Of a stretch of DNA of 10,230 nt, positions 1-6,984 are shown piece by piece (the first letter of the stretch is position 1; each line of letters starts with the position of its first letter). A program made the position numbers and the translations under genes. The notes under the pieces are model-generated. The model did not search any database. It worked only from the letters and a program-made list of their open reading frames with translations, and was not told where the DNA came from. The stretch spans positions 1-10,230 of the forward strand of contig JBFHES010000173.1 in assembly GCA_041584015.1 (NCBI GenBank), written 5' to 3'. The stretch comes from JBFHES01 sp041584015 (GTDB taxonomy: Bacteria > Bacteroidota > Bacteroidia > Bacteroidales > M50B96).

Positions 1-1892
1 CGCATTTCTTCAATGCTGTTTTTCCAGCTTATCATCGATGGAATAGCCATTGGATCAGCATCCCATCTGTTTATGTGCTTGGGCATTTCTGGTGCGTACA
101 GATTCTCCAGACTATCAATAACGGCAATTACTTTCTCCGGCAGCAGTATGGTATTTAAGTAGCTAGCCGAGCGCTGTATAAATTCTTGCCTGAATTGGTC
201 GTTTTCACATAATTTCCGGAACAGTAGTGTCGACCAGTCGGGCAATTCGGAATAATTGGTGGATATCTTTTCTAAGGTATTTATTTGACACGAATCGCTA
301 CCATTTCGGCCAAAGGCATGTTCCAGATCGAATAGCAGCCACCGCCACTTGCCATTTTCTGATTTTGGCTTCCAATATTTGTTGTTAATGTCGGCCAACC
401 AATACCCCATGTAGGTTTTTATGATTTTATAATTGATGTACTCGTTTATATCTATTTGCGATTTTAGATATTCATAGTTGGAAGCAATTGAAATATCGTT
501 GTTTGCAATAAAACTAGTAAGGGTTAAATAGTCTGTTGCATTTCCTTCCATTACTTCCGCAATGTTCTCTAAAATATCAAGGTGGTCTGGTCGAACCATA
601 TGATTTGACGCAAGGTAATGCTCGTTCATTTTTTCTCTCAGGTTATAAATGCCCCAATATTCTCCATTAACAAATACCACTGTAGGCTGATAGGCTTGAT
701 AATCCATGTCCATATTTCCTGCTGCCAGGCTGGTTATCATCGCATCCCGAAAGAAGGTTATCCCATTGTCGTTACCTCCGTTGCGCAGCACAATATTTTT
801 GAAATTAAATATTTCCTTATCTGAAAACAGTTGGTGTTCAATGGCGTCATTTCCATATTTATTCTTCATGTAAATAGACAAGGGTTTTTGCTTCAATTCA
901 AAAATGGTTGAACCGAATAGTCGCATCCCGGCATTTACATCAAATTTTCGTTCTCCGGTTTTGTTAAAATATTCAATGCTAATTGGTACTTCACGATTTT
1001 TAAAGCTGTTCTGGAATAAACCAAAATTATAATCCCATAAGTTTCCGTTGTTGGTTGATATAGCTACTACGGGTAAGTTTTGTTGCTGATTTATAAAATA
1101 GCTATGCGTGATAACAGGTCCGGGTAGTTGTCCTTGTGCAAAGGCACGTGCGCGAACAACTTTGTTGTAGTTAATATTAATTGAACCTGTATATAAATTA
1201 GACGAAGGAGTAGGAACAGAGCCATCAGTAGAATAATAGATGACAGCATTTGCTAGGTGATGCGATAATTCCAGATTGATAGCATTTGGGTAAAAGCCCC
1301 CATCGGTTGAAAATAATGGAGGTGCTGTTTCACTATAACTCTCGGCATATAATGTGGAATTTACCTTTCCGGGTGTGGGCTCTGCAAAATAAACAAGCTT
1401 ATTATTTTCCGAGGATATTCGTCCGTAGGAGATATCAGCCTTTTGCATGCCGAATATGAGACTATCGATTAAATTCCCCTCAGCATCAAACAACCCAATT
1501 GCTTCGCCAGCACTGCTAAGTTTGAAATTTAAATGATAGCCGCTAATTGTGAATGTTTCGCTTTCGGTAAAAGTGCGTGTTGCTGATTCTCCAGGAACCT
1601 TGTCTTTGTCGTCGGCCCAGAACAAAATATATGCGCCTGCTTGTAGCTCCAGACCTTCTGGGATTTTCCATTTGGTTTTATCTGCAAGGTCATCGCTTAA
1701 GAAATAGCCCCCAATATTTAGAGCAGATACACCAGTGTTGTGTAACTCAAGCCAGTCGGTGTTTAACAGATAGTCGCTGGTGTCTGTATTCGATGAAATG
1801 TTAGAAGCCAGCAATTCATTAATCACTACCTGACTGAAAACAGTCTTTATGGCGAGCATCAATATCAATATCAGGAGGTACCTGAACTTCAT
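1..1892 (-). CDS. CotH kinase family exported protein with lamin-tail and chitobiase-like domains (3' end outside window)
   Basis: The reading frame is open from the ATG at 1892 to the left edge: 630 codons with no stop. Residues 1-20 form a signal peptide, with likely cleavage before QVVINE. Residues 22 to about 175 match a lamin-tail domain (VINELLASN start, W-LEL-N, SSAGEAIGLFD, PTPGKVN end). Residues about 191-265 resemble the chitobiase C-terminal-like domain (FSTDGGFY, IYYSTDGSVPT, VRARAFA). From about 278 the CotH kinase-like domain follows, with LRNGGND (369-375), FFRDAM (380-385), NGEYWGIYNLREK (409-421) and WRWLLFDLEHAFG (516-528). CotH of Bacillus is an atypical protein kinase. In the last motif D522 and E524 occupy the acidic positions that I expect to bind metal. 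The start lies 6 bases after the stop of the upstream secreted protein, so the two genes are probably co-transcribed. This domain order is common in Bacteroidota, where a T9SS sorting domain usually ends the protein. That end would be off the window. The substrate is unknown. Confidence 0.93.
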   Translation of the reverse strand, partial: MKFRYLLILILMLAIKTVFSQVVINELLASNISSNTDTSDYLLNTDWLELHNTGVSALNIGGYFLSDDLADKTKWKIPEGLELQAGAYILFWADDKDKVPGESATRTFTESETFTISGYHLNFKLSSAGEAIGLFDAEGNLIDSLIFGMQKADISYGRISSENNKLVYFAEPTPGKVNSTLYAESYSETAPPLFSTDGGFYPNAINLELSHHLANAVIYYSTDGSVPTPSSNLYTGSININYNKVVRARAFAQGQLPGPVITHSYFINQQQNLPVVAISTNNGNLWDYNFGLFQNSFKNREVPISIEYFNKTGERKFDVNAGMRLFGSTIFELKQKPLSIYMKNKYGNDAIEHQLFSDKEIFNFKNIVLRNGGNDNGITFFRDAMITSLAAGNMDMDYQAYQPTVVFVNGEYWGIYNLREKMNEHYLASNHMVRPDHLDILENIAEVMEGNATDYLTLTSFIANNDISIASNYEYLKSQIDINEYINYKIIKTYMGYWLADINNKYWKPKSENGKWRWLLFDLEHAFGRNGSDSCQINTLEKISTNYSELPDWSTLLFRKLCENDQFRQEFIQRSASYLNTILLPEKVIAVIDSLENLYAPEMPKHINRWDADPMAIPSMISWKNSIEEM

Positions 1893-1898
1893 TGTCAA

Positions 1899-3632
1899 TT
1901 ACTTTAGGATTACTTTCTGCGTACCACTGCCATGTTTGGTGATCACTTTTATCAGGTATAGGCCAGGGGCAAAATCCACAAGTTTTATTTGTTGCAGGTC
2001 ATTTTTACTCAACCTATCAGTTTTGTAATAAGCTATAAGCTGACCGCTAACTGAATGTACCGATAGCTCCTGAATATAATCTGCAGCAATGTTTAAGGTT
2101 CCGGAGCTTGGGTTCGGAAAAATCTTAATATCGATGCTTTTTTGCTGATCTGCGATGGCGTTAAAGTCTTCGTCGTAGCTGGCAATAAATATATTGGAGT
2201 GGCGCCATTTCCAGTCGGGCATTACATGAACGTGCATCGAACCTGTGTCGCTTTCGTTTCGCAACAACGTGCTTCCAAGCAGCATAGAGTCGCTTTCATG
2301 ATAACCAATCAGATAAAATTCCTTGTTGCTATGTGGAATGATTCGCTGGGCTTTGTCTGATAGCTTTCCACCATAAGATCTTACCCACTGTTCATTTCCT
2401 GCAGTGTCAAACTTTAGCACAAACATTTCGTGATAGTAGTGTCCTCCCACATTTTCGATGGAAAGTGTGTCATGCTGAAAGTGCATCTCATAGCCGGATT
2501 GGTAACCCGTTGCCAGCAGCAGGTTGTTTGGGTCAACTGAAATGTCGGTGCAGACATTGTAACCGCCACCATTCGGATCTTTTCGCCATTTGTATTCCAT
2601 TTGCGGGTTAACTTTTACAATAGAAAATTCGCCATAAGGGAGTGAAATCATAATTCCACCTTCAATAAATAGCGATGCATAGATGTTGTTATTCTGGTCG
2701 CATGTAATATTTGTGGTTTGATAAAAAGCATCATCGCTGTATCCGCCAAGGTACTCACCGTTGCTGTCAAATTTAGCAAGCATGGCTGTTGGGTAATAAT
2801 CGGTGTAAACCGACCAGGTGTACGTGTGCCTGTTGGTGAGTGTATCGTTGCCAAAGCGGATGTAGGTTCCACCGCCGGCACCGTATACATTATCTTCAAA
2901 TGAACCTCCAATACAAATGTTGTTCGCATGATCCAGCGTTATGGCGCTTGAAGTTGCTTTTGAAGAGCTAATGTCAAATGCAGATTGTTTTACCCAGAGG
3001 ACCTCGCCGGAGTTGGAATATTTTGCTATGAAAATGTCAGACAATCCGGCACTTCTATTTATGGTAATTGTATCGAAACTAAGTGATGTGCTTGAGAAGT
3101 CGCCGGTAACAAATACATTACCCAGTGCATCAGCTGTAATTGATTTTGCTCGATCTGCACCGTTACTTCCGACGCCTTTCGCCCAAAGTACCTGCCCGCC
3201 GGAACTCACCTTTGCAACAAATAGATCATCATCACCGGCACTTATTAGTTCTGTTGAGCCAAGCTGCAAACTCTGACTTTTAAAGTAACCACACATGAAA
3301 ATATCGTTGTTGGCATCAGTTGTAATTCCGCTAATCATATCCTGGTTGGTGTTGCCAAAATTAAGTGCCCATAGAATATTACCTAGTGGCGAATATTTAA
3401 TCAGTATGAAATCTATTTGTCCGTTGTTTCCTAAAACAGTTGGGCCACATACCATGGTTTGGCTTTCCATGGTGCCGGCAACTATTATATTTCCACTGGC
3501 ATCGGTTACAGCATCAATGGCTTTTTCGGGACCATTAAAGCCCCCAAAATTGCTAGCCCATTTCCAAGCAGCATTTTGAGTTAATCCAAGTAATGGAAAA
3601 CAGAGCAAACAAATGAAGATGAATTTTTTCAT
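1899..3632 (-). CDS. Secreted beta-propeller-repeat protein with C-terminal T9SS sorting domain
   Basis: The 577-residue protein begins with a signal peptide (MKKFIFICLLCFPLLGLTQ, about residues 1-19). Residues about 22-490 contain roughly seven copies of an SBBP-like repeat of about 55-70 residues. The repeat pattern is D..GNI.V.G.F, then a variable strand, then DIFIAKYS..G..LW. Clear examples are ILIKYSPLGNILW, LFVAKVSSGGQVLW and IFIAKYSNSGEVLW. The middle repeats are more divergent and contain a Tyr/Gly-rich insertion. Residues 500-577 are a type A T9SS sorting domain (IKIFPNPSSGTLNI, then APGLYLIKV, ending KVILK). This predicts Sec export, passage through the type IX system, and release or attachment at the cell surface. 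The repeats suggest a propeller fold for binding or adhesion. No catalytic residues are recognisable. It is the first gene of a unit with the CotH-family gene. The ATG at 3632 is chosen because the signal peptide starts there. Confidence 0.92.
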   Translation of the reverse strand: MKKFIFICLLCFPLLGLTQNAAWKWASNFGGFNGPEKAIDAVTDASGNIIVAGTMESQTMVCGPTVLGNNGQIDFILIKYSPLGNILWALNFGNTNQDMISGITTDANNDIFMCGYFKSQSLQLGSTELISAGDDDLFVAKVSSGGQVLWAKGVGSNGADRAKSITADALGNVFVTGDFSSTSLSFDTITINRSAGLSDIFIAKYSNSGEVLWVKQSAFDISSSKATSSAITLDHANNICIGGSFEDNVYGAGGGTYIRFGNDTLTNRHTYTWSVYTDYYPTAMLAKFDSNGEYLGGYSDDAFYQTTNITCDQNNNIYASLFIEGGIMISLPYGEFSIVKVNPQMEYKWRKDPNGGGYNVCTDISVDPNNLLLATGYQSGYEMHFQHDTLSIENVGGHYYHEMFVLKFDTAGNEQWVRSYGGKLSDKAQRIIPHSNKEFYLIGYHESDSMLLGSTLLRNESDTGSMHVHVMPDWKWRHSNIFIASYDEDFNAIADQQKSIDIKIFPNPSSGTLNIAADYIQELSVHSVSGQLIAYYKTDRLSKNDLQQIKLVDFAPGLYLIKVITKHGSGTQKVILK

Positions 3633-3638
3633 GATAGA

Positions 3639-3665
3639 TAGGTTTAAATTTGGGTTATAAACCTA
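3639..3665 (-). promoter_or_regulatory. 8-bp inverted repeat in the leader of the secreted-protein gene
   Basis: TAGGTTTA (3639-3646) and TAAACCTA (3658-3665) are perfect inverted repeats around an 11-base spacer. The near arm ends 6 bases before the start codon at 3632. In minus-strand RNA this would be an 8-bp hairpin covering the ribosome entry region. As DNA it could be an operator. The minus-strand arm TAGGTTTAT also fits 8 of 9 positions of the recalled LytTR half-site pattern [TA][AC][CA]GTTN[AG][TG]. However, LytTR sites are normally direct repeats, so this is weak. The symmetry is seen directly; the function is inferred. Confidence 0.35.
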
Positions 3666-3691
3666 ATAGATGAAATTACAGCTTTTTTGGT

Positions 3692-3783
3692 TGCCTGAGC
3701 TATCTTCAAAATTCGAGAAGAATTGATAGGTAAGAATACCTGATCATTCGAGTAGAATTTAATTGAGCCATTTAGCTCAGGCA
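3692..3783. repeat. 92-nt nested inverted-repeat element (MITE/REP-like or structured RNA)
   Basis: TGCCTGAGCTA (3692-3702) and TAGCTCAGGCA (3773-3783) are perfect 11-bp inverted repeats. Pairing continues inward: TCAA (3706-3709) with TTGA (3763-3766), AATTC (3710-3714) with GAATT (3755-3759), and GAA (3720-3722) with TTC (3747-3749). Next come TGAT (3724-3727) with ATCA (3743-3746), and AGGTA (3728-3732) with TACCT (3737-3741), closed by the loop AGAA. That is about 32 base pairs. A near-repeat, ATTCGAGAAGAATT (3711-3724) and ATTCGAGTAGAATT (3746-3759), flanks the apical hairpin. GGT lies directly outside both ends (3689-3691 and 3784-3786), which could be a 3-bp target duplication. The element begins 8 bases after the LytTR regulator's stop. 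No T-run follows it in the minus-strand reading direction, so it is not a classical intrinsic terminator. Confidence 0.6.
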
Positions 3784-3791
3784 GGTGAAGG

Positions 3792-4541
3792 TTAATTTCC
3801 AGAGTACTGCTGCACCAAATCGAAGAAACCCTGACGATGACTTCTTCCGATTGGAATCTCATGGTCGCCAATGATTATTTCATTGCCACGTATGGAGTTA
3901 ATCTTTGAAATGGCAACTATGAATGATTTATGCACGCGTGGGAAGTGTCGGCCAGAAAGAATATTCTCCAGATTCTTTAAACTTTGGTAGGTCATGATCA
4001 CTTGTTCGTTCGTGAAAATTTTCACATAATCGCCAACCGACTCAATGAAGAGGATGTCTTTAAAATTTACTTTATAGGTTACCTTATCTGATTTTACAAA
4101 GATGAATGATTCATCAATCTGTTCTCGTTGAGTTGCAGGAATTACAAATTCACTTGCTGTGGTTTGAAAATTTTGAAGTCGATTGGATGCCTTGTTTACG
4201 GCCATAAAAAAGCGTTCAAATGAAAATGGTTTGTGCAGATAGTCAACCACGTCCAATTCAAAGCTGTCCAATGCATACTCGCGGTAAGCGGTGGTCATAA
4301 TAACCAATGGTGGATTCTTTAATGTTTTCAGAAAACTCATGCCGCTCATCTTTGGCATGTTTATATCCAGAAACATTAGGTCAATCTCCTTTGTATTCAG
4401 CACCTGCATAGCTTCCATTGCATTTCTGCATTGACCAACCAACTCAAGGTTCGGTAGGTCATTCATGTAATTGATGATGACTTTCTGCGCCAATGGTTCA
4501 TCATCTACTATCAGGCATTTTATGGTTTGGTCGCTATTCAT
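3792..4541 (-). CDS. LytTR-family response regulator
   Basis: This 249-residue protein is the DNA-binding partner of the kinase encoded just upstream. Residues 7 to about 122 are a receiver domain. It has the acidic pair D13-D14 (LIVDDEP), the predicted phosphorylation site D59 (MFLDINMP), T83/T84 and the conserved K104 (YLHKPF). After a linker, residues about 145-245 form a LytTR DNA-binding domain with FIFVKSDKVTYKV, IESVGDYVKIF, FPRVHKSFIV (200-209) and IPIGRSHR. The length is typical for the family. All key receiver residues are present, so phosphotransfer should be intact. The ATG lies one base after the kinase stop, which implies translational coupling. The target promoters are unknown. 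The divergent RND operon and the downstream secreted-protein genes are the local candidates. Confidence 0.95.
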   Translation of the reverse strand: MNSDQTIKCLIVDDEPLAQKVIINYMNDLPNLELVGQCRNAMEAMQVLNTKEIDLMFLDINMPKMSGMSFLKTLKNPPLVIMTTAYREYALDSFELDVVDYLHKPFSFERFFMAVNKASNRLQNFQTTASEFVIPATQREQIDESFIFVKSDKVTYKVNFKDILFIESVGDYVKIFTNEQVIMTYQSLKNLENILSGRHFPRVHKSFIVAISKINSIRGNEIIIGDHEIPIGRSHRQGFFDLVQQYSGN

Positions 4542-4542
4542 T

Positions 4543-5607
4543 TTATATCTCCAATCTTAACTTTACCGAAAATTCATTTGCATTTTCATGAATCTCCAGT
4601 TCATGTTTTTGAGGATAGATTAAATTCAATCTTTTACGAACGTTTTCAATGCCAATGCCGCTATGCTTAATATCCGTGTATTGCGCTTCCTCTTCACGCG
4701 TATTTCTCATATTAAATTCTAAAGTATTGTTAAAGGCATGCATGCTAATTTTGATGTAGGGCTTTTGGCTACCAGATTTTGGACAATGTTTAAATGCATT
4801 TTCAATAAACGGAATGAAGAGCAGAGGAGCCACTTTAATTCCTATTAGATTATCATCAAACTTAACATTTATATTGATGTCATCGCTTACCCTAATTTGC
4901 TCTAGTGCGATGTAGTTCTTAAGGAATTCAATTTCATTTTTAATCTCAACGGTATCATCGCTTGATTCATAAATCATATAACTCATTAAATCCGAAAGCT
5001 TCAAAATGGTTTCAGGTGCGCGATCCGATTTATCCAACGAAAGCGAATAAATGTTATTTAATGTATTGAACAGGAAATGAGGATTGATTTGTGCTTTTAA
5101 TGCTTTTAATTCAGCTTCCAGTTTTTGTCGGGCTACTTCTTCCAATTCAATCTTTACATCTTTAAGCTTTACCCATTCTTTAGCAAGATGAAGTAAACTT
5201 GTTGTGGTTGTTAAAAACACGGTAACAATAATGCTTACCAGGTAAGGTATTTCAGTAAACCAAGGTTTATTGGCATGGTTGAGTCGCATCTGGCTAGGGA
5301 AATATTCACTAATTATAAAACTGCCCGGGTAGGAAACTATTAAAATGGTTCCGATTACAGAGATAAAATAGGTTAACGATTTACCCTTGTTTAGCAGGAA
5401 AGGGATGAGCACTCTTAAATTAAGGTAAACCACTATGGCGGCACCGCCCATTCTTATTAAAAATTTACCGAAGAACAGATGTGCTTCCACATCGTCAATT
5501 CGTTCGATAAAGTGCGAAACCTCCATTCCCAGAAAAAATGACCAAAACAAAATGTGTTGGACAAGCCGATTGGAGAATATCTTAATGATGGTTTGTTTAA
5601 ATGTCAT
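4543..5607 (-). CDS. LytS-type sensor histidine kinase
   Basis: This membrane histidine kinase of the His_kinase/LytS family probably phosphorylates the LytTR regulator next to it. From the ATG at 5607 it has 354 residues. Four hydrophobic segments lie near residues 15-30, 49-68, 78-97 and 120-139, followed by a charged coiled-coil linker (about 141-172). The phosphoacceptor region is LKAQINPHFLFNTLNNIYSL with H177. The N-box-like PFIENAFKH is at 266-274, and the glycine motif SGIGIENVRKRL (316-327) marks the ATPase domain. No separate sensory domain is visible, so sensing is probably by the membrane part. The frame stays open upstream to a GTG at 5712, which would add 35 residues. I prefer 5607 because it is an ATG and gives the usual family N-terminus: a short polar stretch, then QHILFW. 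An ATG at 5667 is a third option. Confidence 0.9.
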   Translation of the reverse strand: MTFKQTIIKIFSNRLVQHILFWSFFLGMEVSHFIERIDDVEAHLFFGKFLIRMGGAAIVVYLNLRVLIPFLLNKGKSLTYFISVIGTILIVSYPGSFIISEYFPSQMRLNHANKPWFTEIPYLVSIIVTVFLTTTTSLLHLAKEWVKLKDVKIELEEVARQKLEAELKALKAQINPHFLFNTLNNIYSLSLDKSDRAPETILKLSDLMSYMIYESSDDTVEIKNEIEFLKNYIALEQIRVSDDININVKFDDNLIGIKVAPLLFIPFIENAFKHCPKSGSQKPYIKISMHAFNNTLEFNMRNTREEEAQYTDIKHSGIGIENVRKRLNLIYPQKHELEIHENANEFSVKLRLEI

Positions 5608-5730
5608 TGCTATAAAATTAGTAAACAACTCGACAATATTACGGCTTCGCCAAGAATTAAGAATCATTATTTCGAAAAACTGTAACGAATATGCGACAAA
5701 CAACACCTGCACAAGATGACCGGAGTTTAA

Positions 5731-5744
5731 TCGGAATTTTCCGA
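5731..5744. promoter_or_regulatory. 14-bp palindrome TCGGAATTTTCCGA in the divergent intergenic region
   Basis: TCGGAA and TTCCGA are perfect 6-bp arms around TT. The site lies between the kinase gene and the adaptor gene, about 105 bases before the adaptor start. The position and symmetry suit an operator for a dimeric regulator. It does not resemble the direct-repeat sites expected for LytTR proteins. The palindrome is seen directly; the operator role is inferred. Confidence 0.3.
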
Positions 5745-5787
5745 GAATTTGCTGTTCGTTGTCTCATCCTGTCGTTTATCCAAAAAG

Positions 5788-5819
5788 TTTTATCACCTAC
5801 CATATACTAGCGATGTTTG
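5788..5819 (+). promoter_or_regulatory. Weak Bacteroidota-type promoter candidate for the RND operon
   Basis: TTTT (5788-5791), 20 bases, then GATGTTTG (5812-5819) approximate the Bacteroidota primary sigma pattern (TTTG at -33, TAnnTTTG at -7), with one mismatch in each box. Transcription would start near 5826, giving a leader of about 24 bases before the ATG at 5850. The match is imperfect and the region is AT-rich, so this is only a candidate. Confidence 0.25.
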
Positions 5820-5849
5820 CCTTAGAAATTGAATTAAAACTCAAATATC

Positions 5850-6956
5850 ATGGCAAAGAAAACAAGAAATTTTTTACTGATAATTATAGTGGTGATTTCA
5901 TCCGTAAGTATCGCCTTTGGTTTGGCATCGTTAAAAGAACCAGCTGAAAGAAAAGCTCCTTCTGATAACACAGTTATGATTCCGGTTGTAGAGGTTAAGA
6001 ATACAGCGATTAGTAGCTCAATTGATGTGCTTGGAAAAATAAGTGCAAAGGAGCGAATTGCAATTTATGCAGAAGTATCAGGTGTATTGGAAACTTCTAA
6101 AAAGGATTTTTTAGAAGGAGTGACTTATAAAAAAGGAGAAACCATATTAACCATTAATTCCGATGAAGCAGTTCAGGGATTAATATCAAAACGTTCAAGT
6201 CTTCTCAATCTAGTAACACAGGTTTTACCCGAACTTAAGTTTGATTATCCTCAAAGCTACGAGCAATGGTATCAGTATTTGGTGTCTTTCGATATCAATA
6301 ATAAAACCCAAACATTACCGACTCCAATAAATGACAAGGAAAAATATTACATCACTGGAAAGGGTATTTACCAGAGTTATTACGATATCGTTTCCAGTGA
6401 AACCCGGCTGGCAAAATATACCATTAAAGCCCCATTCGATGGCATTGTTGCTTCGAGTAATATTAAGCCGGGTGCACTGGTTATGAATGGCCAATCATTG
6501 GGCGAATTCTTTAACCCAAGTGTTTACGATCTCGAAACTGAAGTTAGCCCAGAGGATGTGCAGTTAATTGAATTAGGCGATAAGGTTGCGTTAAACGATG
6601 AGTTCTCTAATGAAACTTACATGGGAGAAGTTACCAGAATTAGCAAAAACATTGAGCAGAAAACACAATCGGTAAAAGTATTTGTAACAGTTACAAATAG
6701 CGATTTAAAAGATGGTCAGTATTTGAATGGTGCCATTAAAACTTCAAGAGCAAACATGGCTATTGAACTACCTCGCAAACTGATTATGGAAGATAATTAT
6801 GTTTTTACTGTTGAAGGAGGCATTTTAAAAAAGCAAGAGATAGATCTGATTCGTAACAATAATAGCACTGCAATAATTGCTGGATTAGAAGATGGAACGT
6901 TGATCTCTGAAAAGACCAAGAATTTGCACGAAGGATTAAAAGTATCAGTTAAGTAG
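5850..6956 (+). CDS. RND efflux periplasmic adaptor (membrane fusion protein)
   Basis: This 368-residue HlyD/AcrA-like adaptor should link the RND permease to an outer-membrane channel. Residues 7-26 are a hydrophobic N-terminal anchor or signal sequence. No lipobox cysteine is visible, unlike lipoprotein adaptors such as AcrA. The two lipoyl half-motifs are at about 68-106 (IAIYAEVSGVLE, VTYKKGETILTI) and 190-220 (YTIKAPFDGIVASSNIKPGALV). Between them, residues 107-188 take the place of the alpha-hairpin. This stretch is rich in Tyr and Trp, has a Pro-containing tip (TLPTPIND), and lacks a long regular heptad coiled coil. The beta-barrel region follows (about 225-300), then the membrane-proximal C-terminal part. 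It is separated from the permease gene by 28 bases and is surely co-transcribed with it. No Shine-Dalgarno sequence is evident before the ATG, as is usual in Bacteroidota. Confidence 0.93.
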   Translation: MAKKTRNFLLIIIVVISSVSIAFGLASLKEPAERKAPSDNTVMIPVVEVKNTAISSSIDVLGKISAKERIAIYAEVSGVLETSKKDFLEGVTYKKGETILTINSDEAVQGLISKRSSLLNLVTQVLPELKFDYPQSYEQWYQYLVSFDINNKTQTLPTPINDKEKYYITGKGIYQSYYDIVSSETRLAKYTIKAPFDGIVASSNIKPGALVMNGQSLGEFFNPSVYDLETEVSPEDVQLIELGDKVALNDEFSNETYMGEVTRISKNIEQKTQSVKVFVTVTNSDLKDGQYLNGAIKTSRANMAIELPRKLIMEDNYVFTVEGGILKKQEIDLIRNNNSTAIIAGLEDGTLISEKTKNLHEGLKVSVK

Positions 6957-6984
6957 GCGTCATCACTCGCAACGAATAGAACTC

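Noticed and set aside
618..1804. Short plus-strand frames at 618-824 and 1577-1804
   Set aside because: They lie antisense within the CotH-family gene, whose minus-strand frame is uninterrupted and has clear domain motifs. The short products have low-complexity, family-less sequence.
2142..3579. Plus-strand frames at 2142-2360, 2718-2903, 2941-3276 and 3295-3579, and the minus-strand frame at 2648-2929
   Set aside because: All overlap the T9SS repeat protein gene and show no recognisable domain. They are shadow frames of its repeats.
3711..3759. CRISPR-like repeat unit (two 14-base near-repeats 35 bases apart)
   Set aside because: There are only two copies, the repeat is too short, and the spacing is explained by the arms of one larger hairpin. 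No cas genes are present.
3692..3783. Intrinsic terminator for the kinase-regulator operon
   Set aside because: The hairpin is in the right place, but in the minus-strand transcript it is followed by ACCAAAAAAG and not by a U-run. The stem is also long and interrupted, so a classical terminator call is not justified.
3644..3871. 75-residue minus-strand frame overlapping the end of the LytTR gene and the hairpin element
   Set aside because: It overlaps the LytTR domain in another frame, has no family resemblance, and much of it is read through the inverted-repeat element.
5752..5776. CTGTTCGTT and CTGTCGTT as a LytTR direct-repeat site
   Set aside because: The copies are imperfect and their CGTT cores are 16 bases apart, not the 21-22 expected for LytTR tandem sites. 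Agreement with the consensus is poor.
5435..5947. Plus-strand frames at 5435-5719 and 5759-5947
   Set aside because: The first is antisense to the kinase membrane region. The second crosses the intergenic region and runs into the adaptor gene in another frame. Neither has recognisable features.
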